A stretch of DNA of 64,000 nucleotides from Corydoras sp. C115 (lineage: Eukaryota; Chordata; Actinopteri; Siluriformes; Callichthyidae), in contig JAFMOC010000261.1 in NCBI GenBank assembly GCA_019802505.1, forward strand, positions 243,501 through 307,500, read 5' to 3'. The notes beneath the pieces were generated by a model, which saw only the letters and a program-made list of their open reading frames with translations, searched no databases and was not told the origin of the DNA. The position numbers and the translations under genes are program-made. Numbering within the stretch: the stretch's first letter is position 1; each line of letters begins with the position of its first letter. Below, piece after piece: positions 45,654 through 58,860 of this stretch.

Positions 45654-46425
45654 AAACAGTTCTTGTGTACTGGTACAGGTACTTTTTATATTTGTAATAC
45701 ATCCATCCATCCATTATCTTCCGCTTTATCCCCTATTAGGGTCGCGGTGGGGTTCCCCATGCCCATCCAGGGGAGAACATCTCGGGCGCTGGGCAGATAC
45801 ACCCAGGACAGGGTGCCAATCTATCGCTGGGCACACACTCACTCACACAGACACACTCTAATTTGGAGAATTCAATTGACTTGATCCATGTTTTGGTCCA
45901 TGTCCACCCAGATTGGGATTTGAACCGGGAATCCCTAGCGCTGAGAGGAGAACATGCTAACCACTAAGTCACCGTGCCACCTATTTGTTATACAGTATGA
46001 TTATTTTAATGCTTGAACCAGTGTGCCTAATGCAACATCCCACTAACAATAAAACTTCCTGACCACTACCCTGCCTCCAACCACATCAGAAGTACATACT
46101 ACCTAAGAAAAGAACCTAAAAGAGCTTTGTGAAAAGAAGCCAGCAGAGAAAATACTAAAATTGAAACACCCAATTTAATATCCTTCAATCTAATATCCTC
46201 CCCATCTAGACATAATGTAGCCAAGCATATGCCACAAATAGCCAAATACGTGCTGAAGTGGCAGTAAAACCTCAAAACCAAACCAAACCAGCCTTATTTT
46301 ATAATATGAAACTGAATAAGCCATTTAAAATATGAAAATAATAATAATAATATTGTCCATTGGATTTATTATTGGTGTGTCTCTGTTCTCTCAATAAGCA
46401 ATAAGGTTCTAGATTTAATTCCTAG
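45654..46425 (+). repeat. Dispersed repeat, interrupted copy
   Basis: AACAGTTCTTGTGTACTGGT through CAGTATGATTATTTTAATGC, CAGTGTGCCTAATGC and GGTTCTAGATTTAATTCCTA parallels 48953-49165 block by block. A V-SINE (45695-45985) and a further 250 bp (46040-46290) are inserted. Confidence 0.65.
45695..45985 (-). mobile_element. Reverse V-SINE-like copy, core deleted
   Basis: CATCCATCCATCCATTATC to AACCACTAAGTCACCGTGCC. The V-type core is missing between CATGTTTTGG and TCCACCCAGATTGGG. Confidence 0.85.
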
Positions 46426-46511
46426 GTAAATATATATATAGATATTTGCTGGGTCATCCGAAATGATGACATAAAAATGACAAAAGAATAGCTAAAAGTA
46501 AATAATGCTTA

Positions 46512-46622
46512 TTTAAAGTCCAGACCTTAACCCACTGGAAATGCTGTGGTGGAGTTTTGCATAACGAATTTCCACAATCCTCAATAAACTGAAGCAATGT
46601 TGTTAAAAAAGTGTTTGTACTC
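46512..46622 (+). pseudogene. Tc1-like transposase relic, 3' part
   Basis: AGTCCAGACCTTAACCCAC, GAAATGCTGTGGTGGAG and CCTCAATAAACTGAAGCAAT correspond to the PDLNPIE.LWW region near the end of the same Tc1 family as 45030-45478. The middle of the gene is replaced by other repeats. Confidence 0.75.
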
Positions 46623-47040
46623 GTTAATTCATTAGTCATTTGTTAATTATCAGCTAAGTTTGCCCTTTATGTGAGTTCCTTCCATGTATCGAAACCCTCC
46701 TCTTCCTCAGTGTGAGTGCTTGCTCGTCACTTGAAGTTTGTTGTTGTGTGTTTAAACTGTTTCACGGTGTTTCGTGTAATTAAAACCTTATTTCACTCCC
46801 GACCTGCCTTCAGGCAACAGTGTTTTTTGGGTATTGTACTATTACATTAACTTTACACTGGAGGCTTTTCTATTGTGTGTTTCTTAATTAAATAATTACC
46901 TATTCTATACTTCAAAATGTAAAACGAATAAAATAAAAGGTGATTTACTTTTACTCATGACTATTTTCTGCAGTACTGTTTAAATAAATGTGTTTTATTT
47001 ACTGTGTGTGTGATATGATTGAATAAATGTATAATATAAA

Positions 47041-47215
47041 TTGAATTGAATGCTCTAAATTGCCCCATATAGTGAGTGTCTGTGTGAGTGTGTGTGTGCC
47101 CATTGATAGATTGGCGCCCTGTCTTGGGTGTATCTGCCCAGCGCCTGAAACGTTCTCCCCTGGATGGGCATGGGAACATATCCCCCACCCCCAACCCCGC
47201 AGAAGATAATGAATT
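47041..47215 (+). mobile_element. V-SINE-like 3' half
   Basis: TTGAATGCTCTAAATTGCCC to GCAGAAGATAATGAATT. Confidence 0.8.
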
Positions 47216-47257
47216 GGTCACTATCCTAACTGCCCCTGTGCTCAGGGTTGAAGGGTT

Positions 47258-47374
47258 GATGCACCGTTCTGGGTGTATCTGAATGTATTCTATAGTGGAT
47301 GAGTATGAGGAACCCCACAGACAATCTCCTTCCCCCCAGTGACCCTAGTAGAGGATTTAATAAAAGATAATGCA
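47258..47374 (+). mobile_element. Degraded V-SINE-like 3' fragment
   Basis: GTTCTGGGTGTATCTGAATG, GGATGAGTATGAGGAACCCC and CCCTAGTAGAGGATTTAAT. Confidence 0.6.
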
Positions 47375-47379
47375 ATGAA

Positions 47380-48950
47380 ATTTTAACTTTATTCATTTAT
47401 TTTTAATTATTATTATTATTTTTTATGGCTGCTGCATTTAACTTGTAAATACAATTATGATGTAATTATTTTTTGTGCATGTCTAATTAAATAACTGCAT
47501 ATAAAACCAATAGCAGATTACATCCCCATTTATTCTCCAAATAAAAACATTAAAATTTTTATTAAATATTAAAATAATCAGTGCCCATCAAACAAAATTT
47601 CGAATGACTATTAAATGACACTCGAAGAAACAGATAAAAGCAAACGTGTTTACAAATGTGCAAAATATATCGGTGCTTTTTATAATTTTTTATTGTTTTT
47701 TTTTTTTCAAACAGAAAATATTGATCAACATTTAATATACTAAATCATCTTCATTATAAAATGAATTACTTAAAGTAGTGTGAATCGTCACATTTCTGCA
47801 TTCTTCCCACATTTTGGCCACTTCATGCACTAAAGTCCAGCCATGCAGATCAGACACATTTAGCCAATCAGCTTTATTAAAATGTCATCATCTCTTTCAC
47901 ATTATGATCTACCTACTGCTCCGAAACCTGACAGTCTTAAATAGGTGCAGTAACAAGGTCAGTGCGAACAGGCTTCACATAAGCGTGCTTAATTTCCCTT
48001 TTTACAGTAGGCCTTTTTTTTTTTTTTTTTTTTTTAACTTTCCCTAGTTTTCTTTCCTCTGCTGGTGCATAGCAGCTCTTACTATACTTCACTTCATTAG
48101 GTTAGCCTGCAGGCGTGAAGGGTCCACTCATTACTGCACATGCCACCTTCAACTTTCCAAAAGCTGACACTGGCTAATGGGACAGTTACCTGGACCTAAG
48201 CATGTGATAGAAGTCATTTTCCAATTTCTAAATAATTAATGTAGTCAGGCATTTGCAAAATGTTATTGCACTCGAATCAGTGAGATGAGGACTTTCTTTT
48301 ATTTATTTTATATCTTTTTTTTTTTTTTTTTGCTGATGGTGGTCTTTTTTATGCAATTCTTTTTCTGTCTGTCTGTTTGTCTTTATCAACCCATCACTTA
48401 TTTTTCCCTTAGCTTGAGGAAGATCGGACTCCAGTGGGGTGAAAAGGTAAATTAGGTTGTCATGCTAATTTAGTCAGGTGATTGTAAGTAATCTCATATG
48501 GGAGGCATTCAGAACTTCACCTTGCTGGAACGACTTGGCCTTGACCCTCCTGCTCACACACTCACACACACTCACACACAGAGAGAGAACACCAGTCCCC
48601 TCAGTATTTTACTCCTGTAACACCCTTCAAAATCTGCAAAGTAGAGGGCAGCAAATTAAGACCGTATATCTGAATAATCTGCGATTTTGGACACTATTTT
48701 CTTTAGCTGGCAATTTGCCATGTATGCTTTTATAAATAATTAGTTTTGTAGTTAATGCAAAATGATTCTGGTCATTAGGAGACATTACATTAGTACGCTG
48801 TTCCGTAAATAATTCTTTGCACAGTGTTTTAAAGTGTTTTATATAGATTATTTAAATGTTTTCAAGACTATTGCATGTTCAATTTTAGATGTTTGCATTC
48901 ACTGACATGTATTATTTTCACAGCATCATTATTATTTATGGCAGACACTA
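47380..48950. other. Gene-free stretch with a candidate conserved block
   Basis: AT-rich at first. 47800-48560 is more complex, broken by T-tracts at 48016-48036 and 48316-48332. No exon recognised. Confidence 0.25.
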
Positions 48951-48952
48951 GT

Positions 48953-49165
48953 TAAACAGTTCTTGCGTAGTGGTACAGGTACTTTTTTAATTTAAAATAC
49001 AGTATAATTATTTTAATGCCAGTGTGCCTGATTTTATAATACAAATCTGAATACACTGTTTTAAATATGGAAATAATAATAAATATTAATGGCAACAAGG
49101 TGGTGTAATTTGTCCCTCTTCTCTTAATAAGCAGTAAGGTTCTAGATTTAATTCCTACATAAAAC
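48953..49165 (+). repeat. Dispersed repeat, uninterrupted copy
   Basis: AACAGTTCTTGCGTAGTGGT to GGTTCTAGATTTAATTCC. It serves as the template that reveals the insertions in 45654-46425. Confidence 0.65.
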
Positions 49166-50023
49166 AGACTCCTTTTTTTAAGTAGTTTATCTGTTTTCTT
49201 CTTGTATGAATGGGTTTTCTCAGGAAGCTTAGAATTTCTCTCTTGATAAAAAAAAGCATGCTATTGGTGATTTGAACATTAATAATGAACTTAATGGCCT
49301 CTAGGTGCGACGTGTTCATGAATGTCTTTGTGTCGGTCCTGTAATTCCCTGCCTTTTGTCAAATAAGCAGTGGGATAAGCTTTAACATCTCCCTCGGCCC
49401 AGATCAGGTTGAGGATCAGAATAAGTGGCTTACAAAATGAATTAATGAATCAATAATAATGACAGCCCTGCGTACCAAAAAAAAAACACTGCTTTTAATA
49501 TTCACATAGCGTTTAATACATACCATATGCAATTTCCTGTGAAATAAAAATCTTTAGTAGTTTAAATTGTTCAGAGTAGTTTCCAGGGGGTGGGGGTTGG
49601 GGTGGGATAGGGATAATTCATGGTGTGGAAGTTTGTTTTCTGTTGCTGGTTATAGAAATACTAAAGAATACAAAAATTATATTATGTTTATACATTTAAA
49701 AGTTTTAAATAAGTTGTCAGCACCCTAGCATTCATGTGCAGATGACTTATTATCGTTGTTCTTTATTATTATTATTATTATTAAAACCTAAATACATAAC
49801 TGCCCTGCCTTAATATATATTTTAAATTTCACAATAACAAACAACCCCATACCCCCAAACACCAGACAAAATGATTCTATTTATTATATACACATACAAA
49901 TCAATAAACAGATTATTACAGAAGGAATAAATAATACAAAACTATAAATAAAATACACCTAATTAATACAGATTTAATTATAACCAATTTTAATTATTAA
50001 GTACTATTAATAATTAATACTAC

Positions 50024-50280
50024 ATTATTGGAATTAAATAATAAAACTGTCCACCTCAAGACTTTTGACACTATTTAAAAACGGCTTCCAAATTTTATAA
50101 GATTTGTCCACAGATCTATCAAGGGTGTTCTATTTTAAACTGTTACTATTATTATTGTTATATATAATATAAAATATTTTTGTTATTATTCCTTGTCTGT
50201 TGTAGTAGTAGTAATAGCAAAAGTAATAGTTGTTGTATTATTACATCAAGTATATCAAAGTATTGTCATTTCTAATTTAA
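50024..50280 (+). repeat. B module, original copy
   Basis: TTATTGGAATTAAATAATAA, GGCTTCCAAATTTTATAAGA, CTGTTACTATTATTATTGTT and TTATTACATCAAGTATATC blocks recur, in the same order, as the spacers of the array at 51725-53396. Confidence 0.75.
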
Positions 50281-50439
50281 TATGTATGGCTTCCTGTTCC
50301 ATATGGAATTTGTGTTTTATTTTAGTACAATTCTAGTATTTCCACTACTCAGAAAATATAAAACTAAGATTAATTTCAAGACTTCGTTATTGGTTTGCTT
50401 TTCAGGTTCTGAGACACAACATTAGATTAATGCAGAGAC

Positions 50440-51140
50440 TATATTTATGAAAGCAAACGATCCTTTACCCTTGCCACGTTACGTGTTATGAAAATCATTC
50501 AGCGAAACTCGTGTAACACTCAGATCCCTGTTTATGCCAGACTTGCTCCTGGCTTTTGCTTTCCAGAATGCCTTTTTAAATAATTCACAGCACAATCACC
50601 CCCCCCCCCCCCAATCAAAAGATGGATATCACAGGTCATCCATTCTTCCAGATAAAGGTGACCTCTACTTTTATAGTAAGTAGTACTGCATTTGCTCTTG
50701 CATCAACCTTTTATGTCAACGAACTAAGCAACATTAACTTTGTGCGTTTTTTTTGTTGCACTTTTAGGGCTTAATGTCCTTTTGGAAAGGGAAGGGGCTT
50801 TTTTGCTTTAAAGGCAACTTTTTTTCCAGCTGCTGTGCACCAATGTGGCATTCAGGTCATTAGGTGAAAGAAAAGCAGAGGCGTGCAGTTGCTACATACA
50901 CAAATGCCCAGTCGCCGTTGCAGGTTTAATCAGACACACAATGGCAGGGCAGAAGTAAGGACATCTAAGGGATAAGGACACAATAAGATGGCAGAGATGA
51001 AGTGCTGCTGAGTAGTCGGTGTGTGTGTGTGTGTGTGTGTATGACAGACCACACAGAATTCATTAGCATGGAAGAGAGAGGAGCTTTTGAGGGCTTTGAA
51101 GGACAGGCATGATCTGTTTATACATCATGGGATGAGCCTG
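50440..51140. other. Complex block, candidate conserved non-coding element
   Basis: Repeat-free apart from a C-tract at about 50599-50612 and a (TG)n at 51019-51041. No coding support. Confidence 0.25.
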
Positions 51141-51724
51141 AACATTACTCGATACAGACTAAAACACTAAACCAATCAGTTCCGACACATTTACTGAAAA
51201 TGGTAACACTCATAACCGGTTATATGATTTTTATACACATCGTCTGCTTCAGAAAATTGATTATGGTCCAAGCATCTGATCTATACCAATCTCTAATGCT
51301 CATTTAATTTTTTTCTATATGTTACAAACACATACGTACCTGTTCTTTTTCCGTAACAGCTGCCTGTAACTAGTACCCTGGGTGGAAATTAATGGAGCCA
51401 GGGATGGAAAAAATTCAGTTACCTGCTGCTCAGGCCTTTCTGTCACACCTACTCTCTCTTCGGCAATTAATTATGATGGTCTAGTTATGGTGTTTAATTA
51501 TAATGATTTATAGTGTAAATAAAAATGTTTGCACAATAAGGATCAACTGTGTACGTAAGCAGGGAGACAAAAAGGATTAAGTATTAAGTGTTTTTATTTT
51601 CTTAAATAAGGAAAATTCGAACATGGTTAAGGATCGAATTCAACACTGTTTCACAGTTAAATCCTGCTTACGGAAATAATCAGCCACTAGAACTGGAGTT
51701 TATCTTCCTCTGCGGACTGTCCAA

Positions 51725-53396
51725 TTACTCTAATTACTAATCCCGCAATGTAAATTCAGCTGTGGGCCACTATAGACACAGATGACTCTTCTTAGTGTCA
51801 ACTTTCTCTGTGCTTTATTATAAAAAGAATTAGCTCTTGTAAAATGCCTTGGCGTTATTTTCCTAAAACTTGCATATAACTGTACAAATTTGAGGTTGAG
51901 GTTGTCTGTGAAAATGGCACGGTGTTGAACCATGAACTGACGAGTCCCTCCTCATCATTTCCACAGGCGGGTGATACTGACAATTACAGCCATGGCCACT
52001 GCCGGCTGTGTGTGGCTATTCCACTCTGGCTTATTATTGGAATTAAATAATTAAGCTGTCAGATTTTTGACACAATTTAAGAACGGCTTCCAAATTTTAC
52101 AAGATTTGTTCGCAGATCCATTAAGGCTGTGTCTAATCTTTTCTAGTTTGAACTGTTACTATTATTATTGTTATATATAATATAAAATATGTTATAATTC
52201 TTGTTGTGGTTGTAGTAATAGTAAAAAAGTAATAGTTTTGTTATTATTACATAAAGTATATGCCTTTCTAATTACTAAGCCCGCAATGTAAATTCATCTG
52301 TGGGCCACTATAGACACATCGATGACTCGTTATTTTCCTAAAACTTGCATATAACTGTACAAATTTGAGGTTGAGGTTGTCCGTGACAATGGCACGGTGT
52401 TGAACCATTAAGTCCCTCCTCATCATTTCTACAGGAGGGTGATACTGACCATTACAGCCATGGCCACTGCCGGCTGTGTGTGGCTGTTTACAAGAATTGT
52501 TCACAGATCCATTAAGGGTGTGTCTAATCTTTTCTAGTTTGAACTGTTACTATTATTATTGTTATATATATAATATAAAATATGTTATAATTCTTCTTGT
52601 GGTAGTAGTAATAGTTTTATTATTATTACATAAAGTATATGCCTTTCTAATTACTAAGCCTTCAATGTAAATTCAGCTGTGGGCCACTATAGACACATCG
52701 ATGACTCTTATTACTGTAGTGTCACACTTTTCTCTGTGCTTTATTATAAAAAGAATTAGCTCTAAAACTTGCATATAACTGTACAAATTTGAGGTTGAGG
52801 TTGTCTGTGACAATGGCACAGTGTTGAACCATGAACTGACGAGTCCCTCCTCATCATTTCCACAGGAGGGTGATGCTGACAATTACAGCCATGGCCACTG
52901 CCGGCTGTGTGTGGCTGTTTACAAGATTTGTTCACAGATCCATTAAGGGTGTGTGTAATCTTTTCTAGTTTAAACTGTTACTATTATTATTGTTCTATAT
53001 AATATCAAATATTTGTTATAATTCTTACTTATTTGTTGTGGTAGTAGTAATAGTAAAAGTACTAGTTGTAGTATCATTACATAAAGTATATGCCGTTCTT
53101 ATTACTAAGCCCACAATGTAAATTCATTCAATAAGATGACTCTTATTAGTGTCACACCTTTCTCTGTGCTTTATTATAAAAAGAATTACCTCTTGTAAAA
53201 ATGCCTTGGCTTTAATTTCCTAAAACTTGCATATAACTGTACAAATTTGAGGTTGAGGTTGTCTGTGACAATGGCACAGTGTTGAACCATGAACTGACGA
53301 GTCCCTCCTCATCATTTCCACAGGCGGGTGATGCTGACAATTACAGCCATGGCCACTGCCGGCTGTGTGTGGCTGCTCCACTCTGGCTAAAGCCTC
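51725..53396. repeat. Tandem array of two alternating modules (A and B)
   Basis: Order: A1 51725-52030, B1 52030-52262, A2 52263-52488, B2 52489-52647, A3 52648-52918, B3 52919-53095, A4 53096-53396. A modules share GCAATGTAAATTCA, AAACTTGCATATAACTGTAC, GAGGTTGAGGTTGTC, GTGTTGAACCAT, GAGTCCCTCCTCATCATTTC and CATGGCCACTGCCGGCTGTG. B modules copy 50024-50280. A2 and A3 have internal deletions. Only A4 runs on into unique complex sequence, so it is probably the original. Confidence 0.92.
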
Positions 53397-53720
53397 TGTG
53401 ATGAATAGCAAATGGCTGGCCTCCGGCACACCACTCCAAACACAAATAAATCTTGGGCGTGTAATAATGACAGGAAGCAGGGAGAAGACTGACAGCTATA
53501 ACAAGGCAGTCGGTGTCACCCACTTACGTCGCCCTTTTCAGATCCATCATCGGCTGGCAGATCGTGTGCTAAGGTGAGCCGGACACAGCCGGCCCGCAAA
53601 GAAAGATGTGCTGTTTTCACTGGAGCGTCCACCCAGTCCCATCTGGCACAGTGCAAATGGGTCCCTCCACCTCACCCCCCCACCCCCTTCTCTTCCCAAC
53701 CCACTCATGGTCACTCTTAT
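53380..53720. other. Complex block continuous with the last A module
   Basis: Repeat-free, GC-richer sequence directly following A4 (from CTCCACTCTGGCTAAAGCC). Together with A4 it may be one conserved non-coding element. Open frames on both strands show no domain. Confidence 0.35.
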
Positions 53721-53724
53721 GAGT

Positions 53725-54557
53725 GCAACTGCCATTAATGGAAATACCAAAAAATACTGAGTTAATAATAAACTGGTGCTACCTGCTGCGGTTTGTATTT
53801 TGAAACCTCCGCATTAGTGACATCCCTGTAAATCCACATATTATATAATTGTGTGTCTTTCTGATTTTGCGATCACTTACGAAGTTGCCATTTAATAGTT
53901 TACAGCTAATATTGTGTCAGTGGGAAATTTCTCATTTATATTTTTGGTGCAACAATTGTTATAACATTTTCATAATACTAATAAAAAATCCAAATTATGA
54001 TTAATTTTATTTTTATTGATTGTGGAATGTCCATCTGGGCCAAAAGCACCAAAGCAGTACTGTCTACAACGAAAAAAAAATTGCATTGTTATAATACTAA
54101 TAGATGTAATTGTAATTATGTAAATGTAATCAAATACATTTCATTTATAAGCCTTTCAAAACACTCAAGGTCACGTTACAAAAATAAGAATATAGAATAT
54201 ACATAATCAGCACTTTTGAATCATTGTGAACCATCCCAAAGCATTAGCATGGCAAAAAGTATTTTAGTTAAACTGTAATTGATACAATAGTGATGTTATC
54301 TACACTAATCTCTGCATTTGCTGCATACTAATGGTTCTCTGATTAAAAAATGTACAACACGTATTCCCAATTAAATATTTTATTTAGTATTGTAACTTAA
54401 AAACCGGAGAGTTTTTGCGAAAACGTTCTGACACCGCTGACCTGTTGGTCCTGGGCCTTTGCGTTTCCTCTGCTCTCACTTCACTGTGCTCTAATCAATC
54501 TTCTGGTCCCTCATGCAGATGGTTGTGTGGGTTAGAAGGTGTTCGTTCGATGGCCTA

Positions 54558-54592
<35 letters not shown>

Positions 54593-56478
54593 TTCTCTTT
54601 GGATGGGCTGTGTAAACAGGGATGTCAGGAGCTGTGATCTCCGTAGCTCAGAAAAGCAGGCAATTTGTTTCAGCACAGTCAGAGCCGTGTTCTCTGGCCT
54701 ATTTTTGGAAGCCCCTTTGGTGGCCTTACCATACGTTTCCACATAATTTATGGTGGCACTGTAACATATGGACTTTTCATCATTGTCCAGCGCTAACCCC
54801 CATCTTGAACGTCGAGTTGGCTGTGCTTGTCTCTGTCTTTTTTCCTTCATCCCCATCTCACTTTTGTCTTCTTACTCTCTCCGTTTTCTCTTGCTACTCT
54901 TTTCTTTTCCTTTATGGCTGATTCATGTCCTTTTCTATAGCGGTGTAACAATAACAAAACCCAGATTTTACGAATGCATGTAATTATGTACTATGTACTT
55001 ATGTAGACTAATGATGTCTTGTGTACACTTGCAGATGTTGTCATCCAAAGTGACTTACAAGTGGAGGGAACTGGATGTCAGGAAGTTAAGAATTAACCAG
55101 CTGATTTATCGATTATTATTGCATAGATACCTTTTTTTTTTAAAAATTAAGTATGTATTTATTTATTTATTTATTTTATATATCTAGTAAGGGCTTGTGA
55201 CATGTGTTTTGAGGTAAAAAAAAAAAACCCTGAATGTCTCAACTTGTCTTTTTTGCCAAAAGCTGGAGGACTCCAGAGAGTGCAACACATTTTCATGAAT
55301 TCTGCCTAACACAGTAGGCTTTTATATTTGATTTATAGATTTTTATAAGCACTTTTCTGACCACAGAGAGCGATCAATAGGAGATATGTAACAAAATAAA
55401 AATTAAACACAGGGTTAAGTCGGAATTTAATTATGCTAGTTAGAGGCATTACTATTAAAAGCAGATTACATTCATTCTGAAATTATGTTCTAATCGTATT
55501 CCTAAATTATTGGATATATTAGTAATTTAAATATTGGTGGCTTTAGCTGCAACATGATCAAAAATCAGAGAAATTTAATTTCAATTTTTAAAGTGTGAAC
55601 TTCAGTATCTACATATGTTTAAATGTCTGTGCTAATAATAAAATATTGACCTGATTTAATTTGCCATTCAAACATATATGTAGCTTACTTACTTATCGTA
55701 TTTTCTCCTATACCAATAAAATTTCCTAATTTTAATATTTCCTAATTCCTAAATATTTCAATATTTTTTCAATAATTACTTTTTAATGCTATAAGTCTTA
55801 ATTATAAAGACAGCAGAAATACCATGTAGCTTCTTGAATTTAATTTTAATTGTTACTTTATAACTTTAAGTTAATTGTCTGAATCCTTACAAAAGATTAT
55901 CAACAAATAAATGTATTGAAATATAATTAATCTGTTTAAATGTATAATAATAATAATATTGTTTGTAGGTTTTTTTTCATTATTATATTGATAATGTGTA
56001 TTGTTATTGTTATTGGAGGTAGTATTGGTATTTATAAATACCGCCTTGCACTGTTATTGATGTTTTGGACAAATGGAAAAATCTGAAGGTAAGCTTCTGA
56101 TAAATCGTTCTGCATTGCGGCACTATTGATTAAGCCCGGCCAAATGCTCCCCTGAGAATGTCTTCTGTGTCTTTACTGACATTCATAGCCATCAATATAT
56201 CTGTTCACTGTTTTTATGTCACCAATCACACAAAGATGTCTTGGCAGTGCAAGTGGTAAATGAACCTGTCCTTAAGATTTCTACTGACCATGTATATGAA
56301 AGTTTCTGTCGACAAAAATTTTAGTGGTTAACTATTTATTAATTGATTTAGTTGGTAAATTAGCTAGTTAGTTGTTCTCAGGGGGAAATGTGTCTCCAAA
56401 ATGAGGGTAGTTGATATTTTGCTTGAACAGTGGAACCATGCTATACATAACTAGAAAGCTGTTTTGGGTTGGTAGTCC

Positions 56479-56480
<2 letters not shown>
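53725..56480. other. Gene-free stretch
   Basis: AT-rich sequence with a CT microsatellite at 54558-54600 and an ATTT run at 55153-55176. 54400-54900 is more complex and could hold a conserved element. No exon recognised. Confidence 0.25.
54558..54600. repeat. CT microsatellite
   Basis: (TC)n with a few TTTC interruptions. Confidence 0.95.
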
Positions 56481-56545
<65 letters not shown>

Positions 56546-56577
56546 TTGCTCTCTCTCTCTCGCTCTCTCTCTCTCTT
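56481..56577. repeat. CT microsatellite, about 97 bp
   Basis: Long polypyrimidine tract. Any open frame across it (Leu-Ser or Arg-Glu repeats) is an artefact. Confidence 0.95.
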
Positions 56578-56579
56578 GC

Positions 56580-57685
56580 ATGTGAACAAAACCCCATGCA
56601 ATGTTCAGTACACAGTGTATAATTTAAACTGTTTATTATGTATTGCATGTATGGAACAAAACAATATATAACACAAACTTTTTTTTTTTCGCTTTATAAA
56701 CATAACAAAGCATAAAGTGAAGTGAAGAATATGGCTTGCTGTAGATTTTTTAAATTTATTTTTACCCAAGGAGTTTATCCAAAATGCTGCAGTTATAACC
56801 AACACTCAAATTATTTAAAGTTTGAGTTTGAAAAAAGATGTTTGAGTTACATGAAAAATACATGTCAGCAAAATTTTATTCTCCAACATTTATTAATAAA
56901 ATAAATATTTATTTAAGTATTTCATTTAAATATGTAATTATCAGTACCTTATTATTATTATTATTATTATTATTTTTGGATATCAGTAATATCACTTAAT
57001 CATTATATCAGTATAATATCATCAGTAAAATCATTTCCCTTAATAAATAATTCTAGTCTTGTCTCATTTCTTTGATTTTTTTTCACTTTATATACTTGGT
57101 TCTGATAAAGTTTTAGTTTTTTTTTAATAGTAATAGCTTACAGTGTAAATAAATAATAGTTAATTTATTTATTTCTGTATTAGAAATGAGGTCTGGAATA
57201 AAAGCATGCTTTCTTTCACTTGGCAATTTATGCTAACAGTTTTTTCTCTCTCTCCATTCAATTTTCCCTCTTCTCTCATTGTGTTTTGTGTGTATGTGTG
57301 TGTGTGCGTGCTGTCAATTGTGTGTTATCTATAAAGCTTGTACATTGTGAGGCATATTGTCCTCGGTTAGCCAGCAGAGGCCACTCACAGCTTATCATAA
57401 GGGCTAAGAGTCAGCTGCTGCACTTTGCTATTTTGACATCCATACCATGACATACACACTAATACCCTCAGTTCACACTCACGCACACACACAAAGAAAG
57501 TACTAATATTAATTTATGTGTGTGTTAAAATTAAATATGTTTCAAACCAGGCTCATATAATCATAAATAATATAAAAATATAAAAAATCATTATTTGTGT
57601 AAGCAACAGAGAGCTAACAATCCAATTACTTTCAAAGATTAGTGAACAATTTATAAATAATGCTCAATAAATATCACATCCATGA
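56580..57685. other. AT-rich intergenic stretch
   Basis: An ATT run at 56950-56975 and a short TG run near 57289-57307. Nothing else recognised. Confidence 0.25.
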
Positions 57686-57686
57686 T

Positions 57687-57807
<121 letters not shown>

Positions 57808-58083
57808 TGAATATGCTGATGTGAAAGTTTCATAAATACAAATGTCACTATAAATACAATGTCACTATCAATGTAAAACAAAACAAAATTCTATATACAG
57901 TGTGTATATACATATATTTATATATATGTAATGAATATTGTTTATATGATTTAAGCATCTTTTCCCTCCGATCAGTCTCTTGTAAAAAGCAAATGAATGA
58001 TTTATCTATGAAAAGAAATATTAATTGCAGCCTATTGCTAAATGCAAAGTGCTCAGATTATAGTATTGTACGATGTGTCTGTA

Positions 58084-58130
58084 CAGTGGTGCTTGAAAGT
58101 TTGTGAATCCTCAAGAATTCTAAGTTACAC
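58084..58130 (+). mobile_element. Tc1-like terminal repeat fragment
   Basis: TACAGTGGTGCTTGAAAGTT TGTGAATCC is the outer end of a common fish Tc1 family. The rest is absent. Confidence 0.65.
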
Positions 58131-58136
58131 ATTTCC

Positions 58137-58285
58137 TTAATCCGGTATTCATAATGCATCATTAACACATTTATAAAGCTGTTGTCATTAATTACATAAA
58201 AGTGCACAGCTACATAAAAGTGCATAAGGCTTTATAAAAGCTTATAAATGATCTTTACAGACTTTAAAGTGTCATTTGTTTGTTT
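58137..58285. mobile_element. Fragment of a TTATAAAG-rich fold-back family
   Basis: GGTATTCATAATGCATCATT, GGCTTTATAAAAGCTTATAA and CTTTACAGACTTTAAAGTGT match parts of 58946-59690. Confidence 0.55.
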
Positions 58286-58299
58286 TAAGTAAGTAATAA

Positions 58300-58302
<3 letters not shown>

Positions 58303-58337
<35 letters not shown>

Positions 58338-58380
58338 ATATGTATATGTGTATATATATATATGTATACGTGTGTGTGTT
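58303..58380. repeat. TG/TA microsatellite
   Basis: (TG)n followed by TATATG and TA runs. Confidence 0.9.
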
Positions 58381-58768
58381 ATTTAAAATCATATCTTCAT
58401 ACTTGTTAGCTTACAACTTGATCTTAACTTGAAATCTTATAACTTGAAAAATTAAAACATGCATGTGTTTAAAGAGCGGGAGACTTCCTACTTCTCAGCC
58501 AAAACCTCCGGTACAAACTCTCTTGGCTCCATGTTTATTTATTATTCCATTTTTAAAAGGGATAAGAGAAACCAAATCAATATATTGCTTTGAAACTAGA
58601 GATGGGGAGAAAGAAAAGGAAAGAAATACAGACTGTGCTGTAATTAAGTCAAATGTGCTGATTCCATCCACTGCACTGTCTCATTCTGCATGCTTTACAC
58701 AATAGGTCGGAAAGGAAGTAAATATATGATGCTGATGAAGGTGTAAATGAGATGGGAATAAACATCTC

Positions 58769-58781
58769 TCTCTCACACACA

Positions 58782-58812
<31 letters not shown>

Positions 58813-58860
58813 ACTCTCTCTCTCTCTCTCTGTTTCTCTCCCTCTCCATATTTTTCTCTC
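58769..58860. repeat. CT microsatellite
   Basis: Interrupted (TC)n with CACA and GTTT breaks. Confidence 0.92.

Noticed and set aside
56368..56671. Arg-Glu / Leu-Ser repeat frames
   Set aside because: Translation of a CT microsatellite; no conserved flanks.
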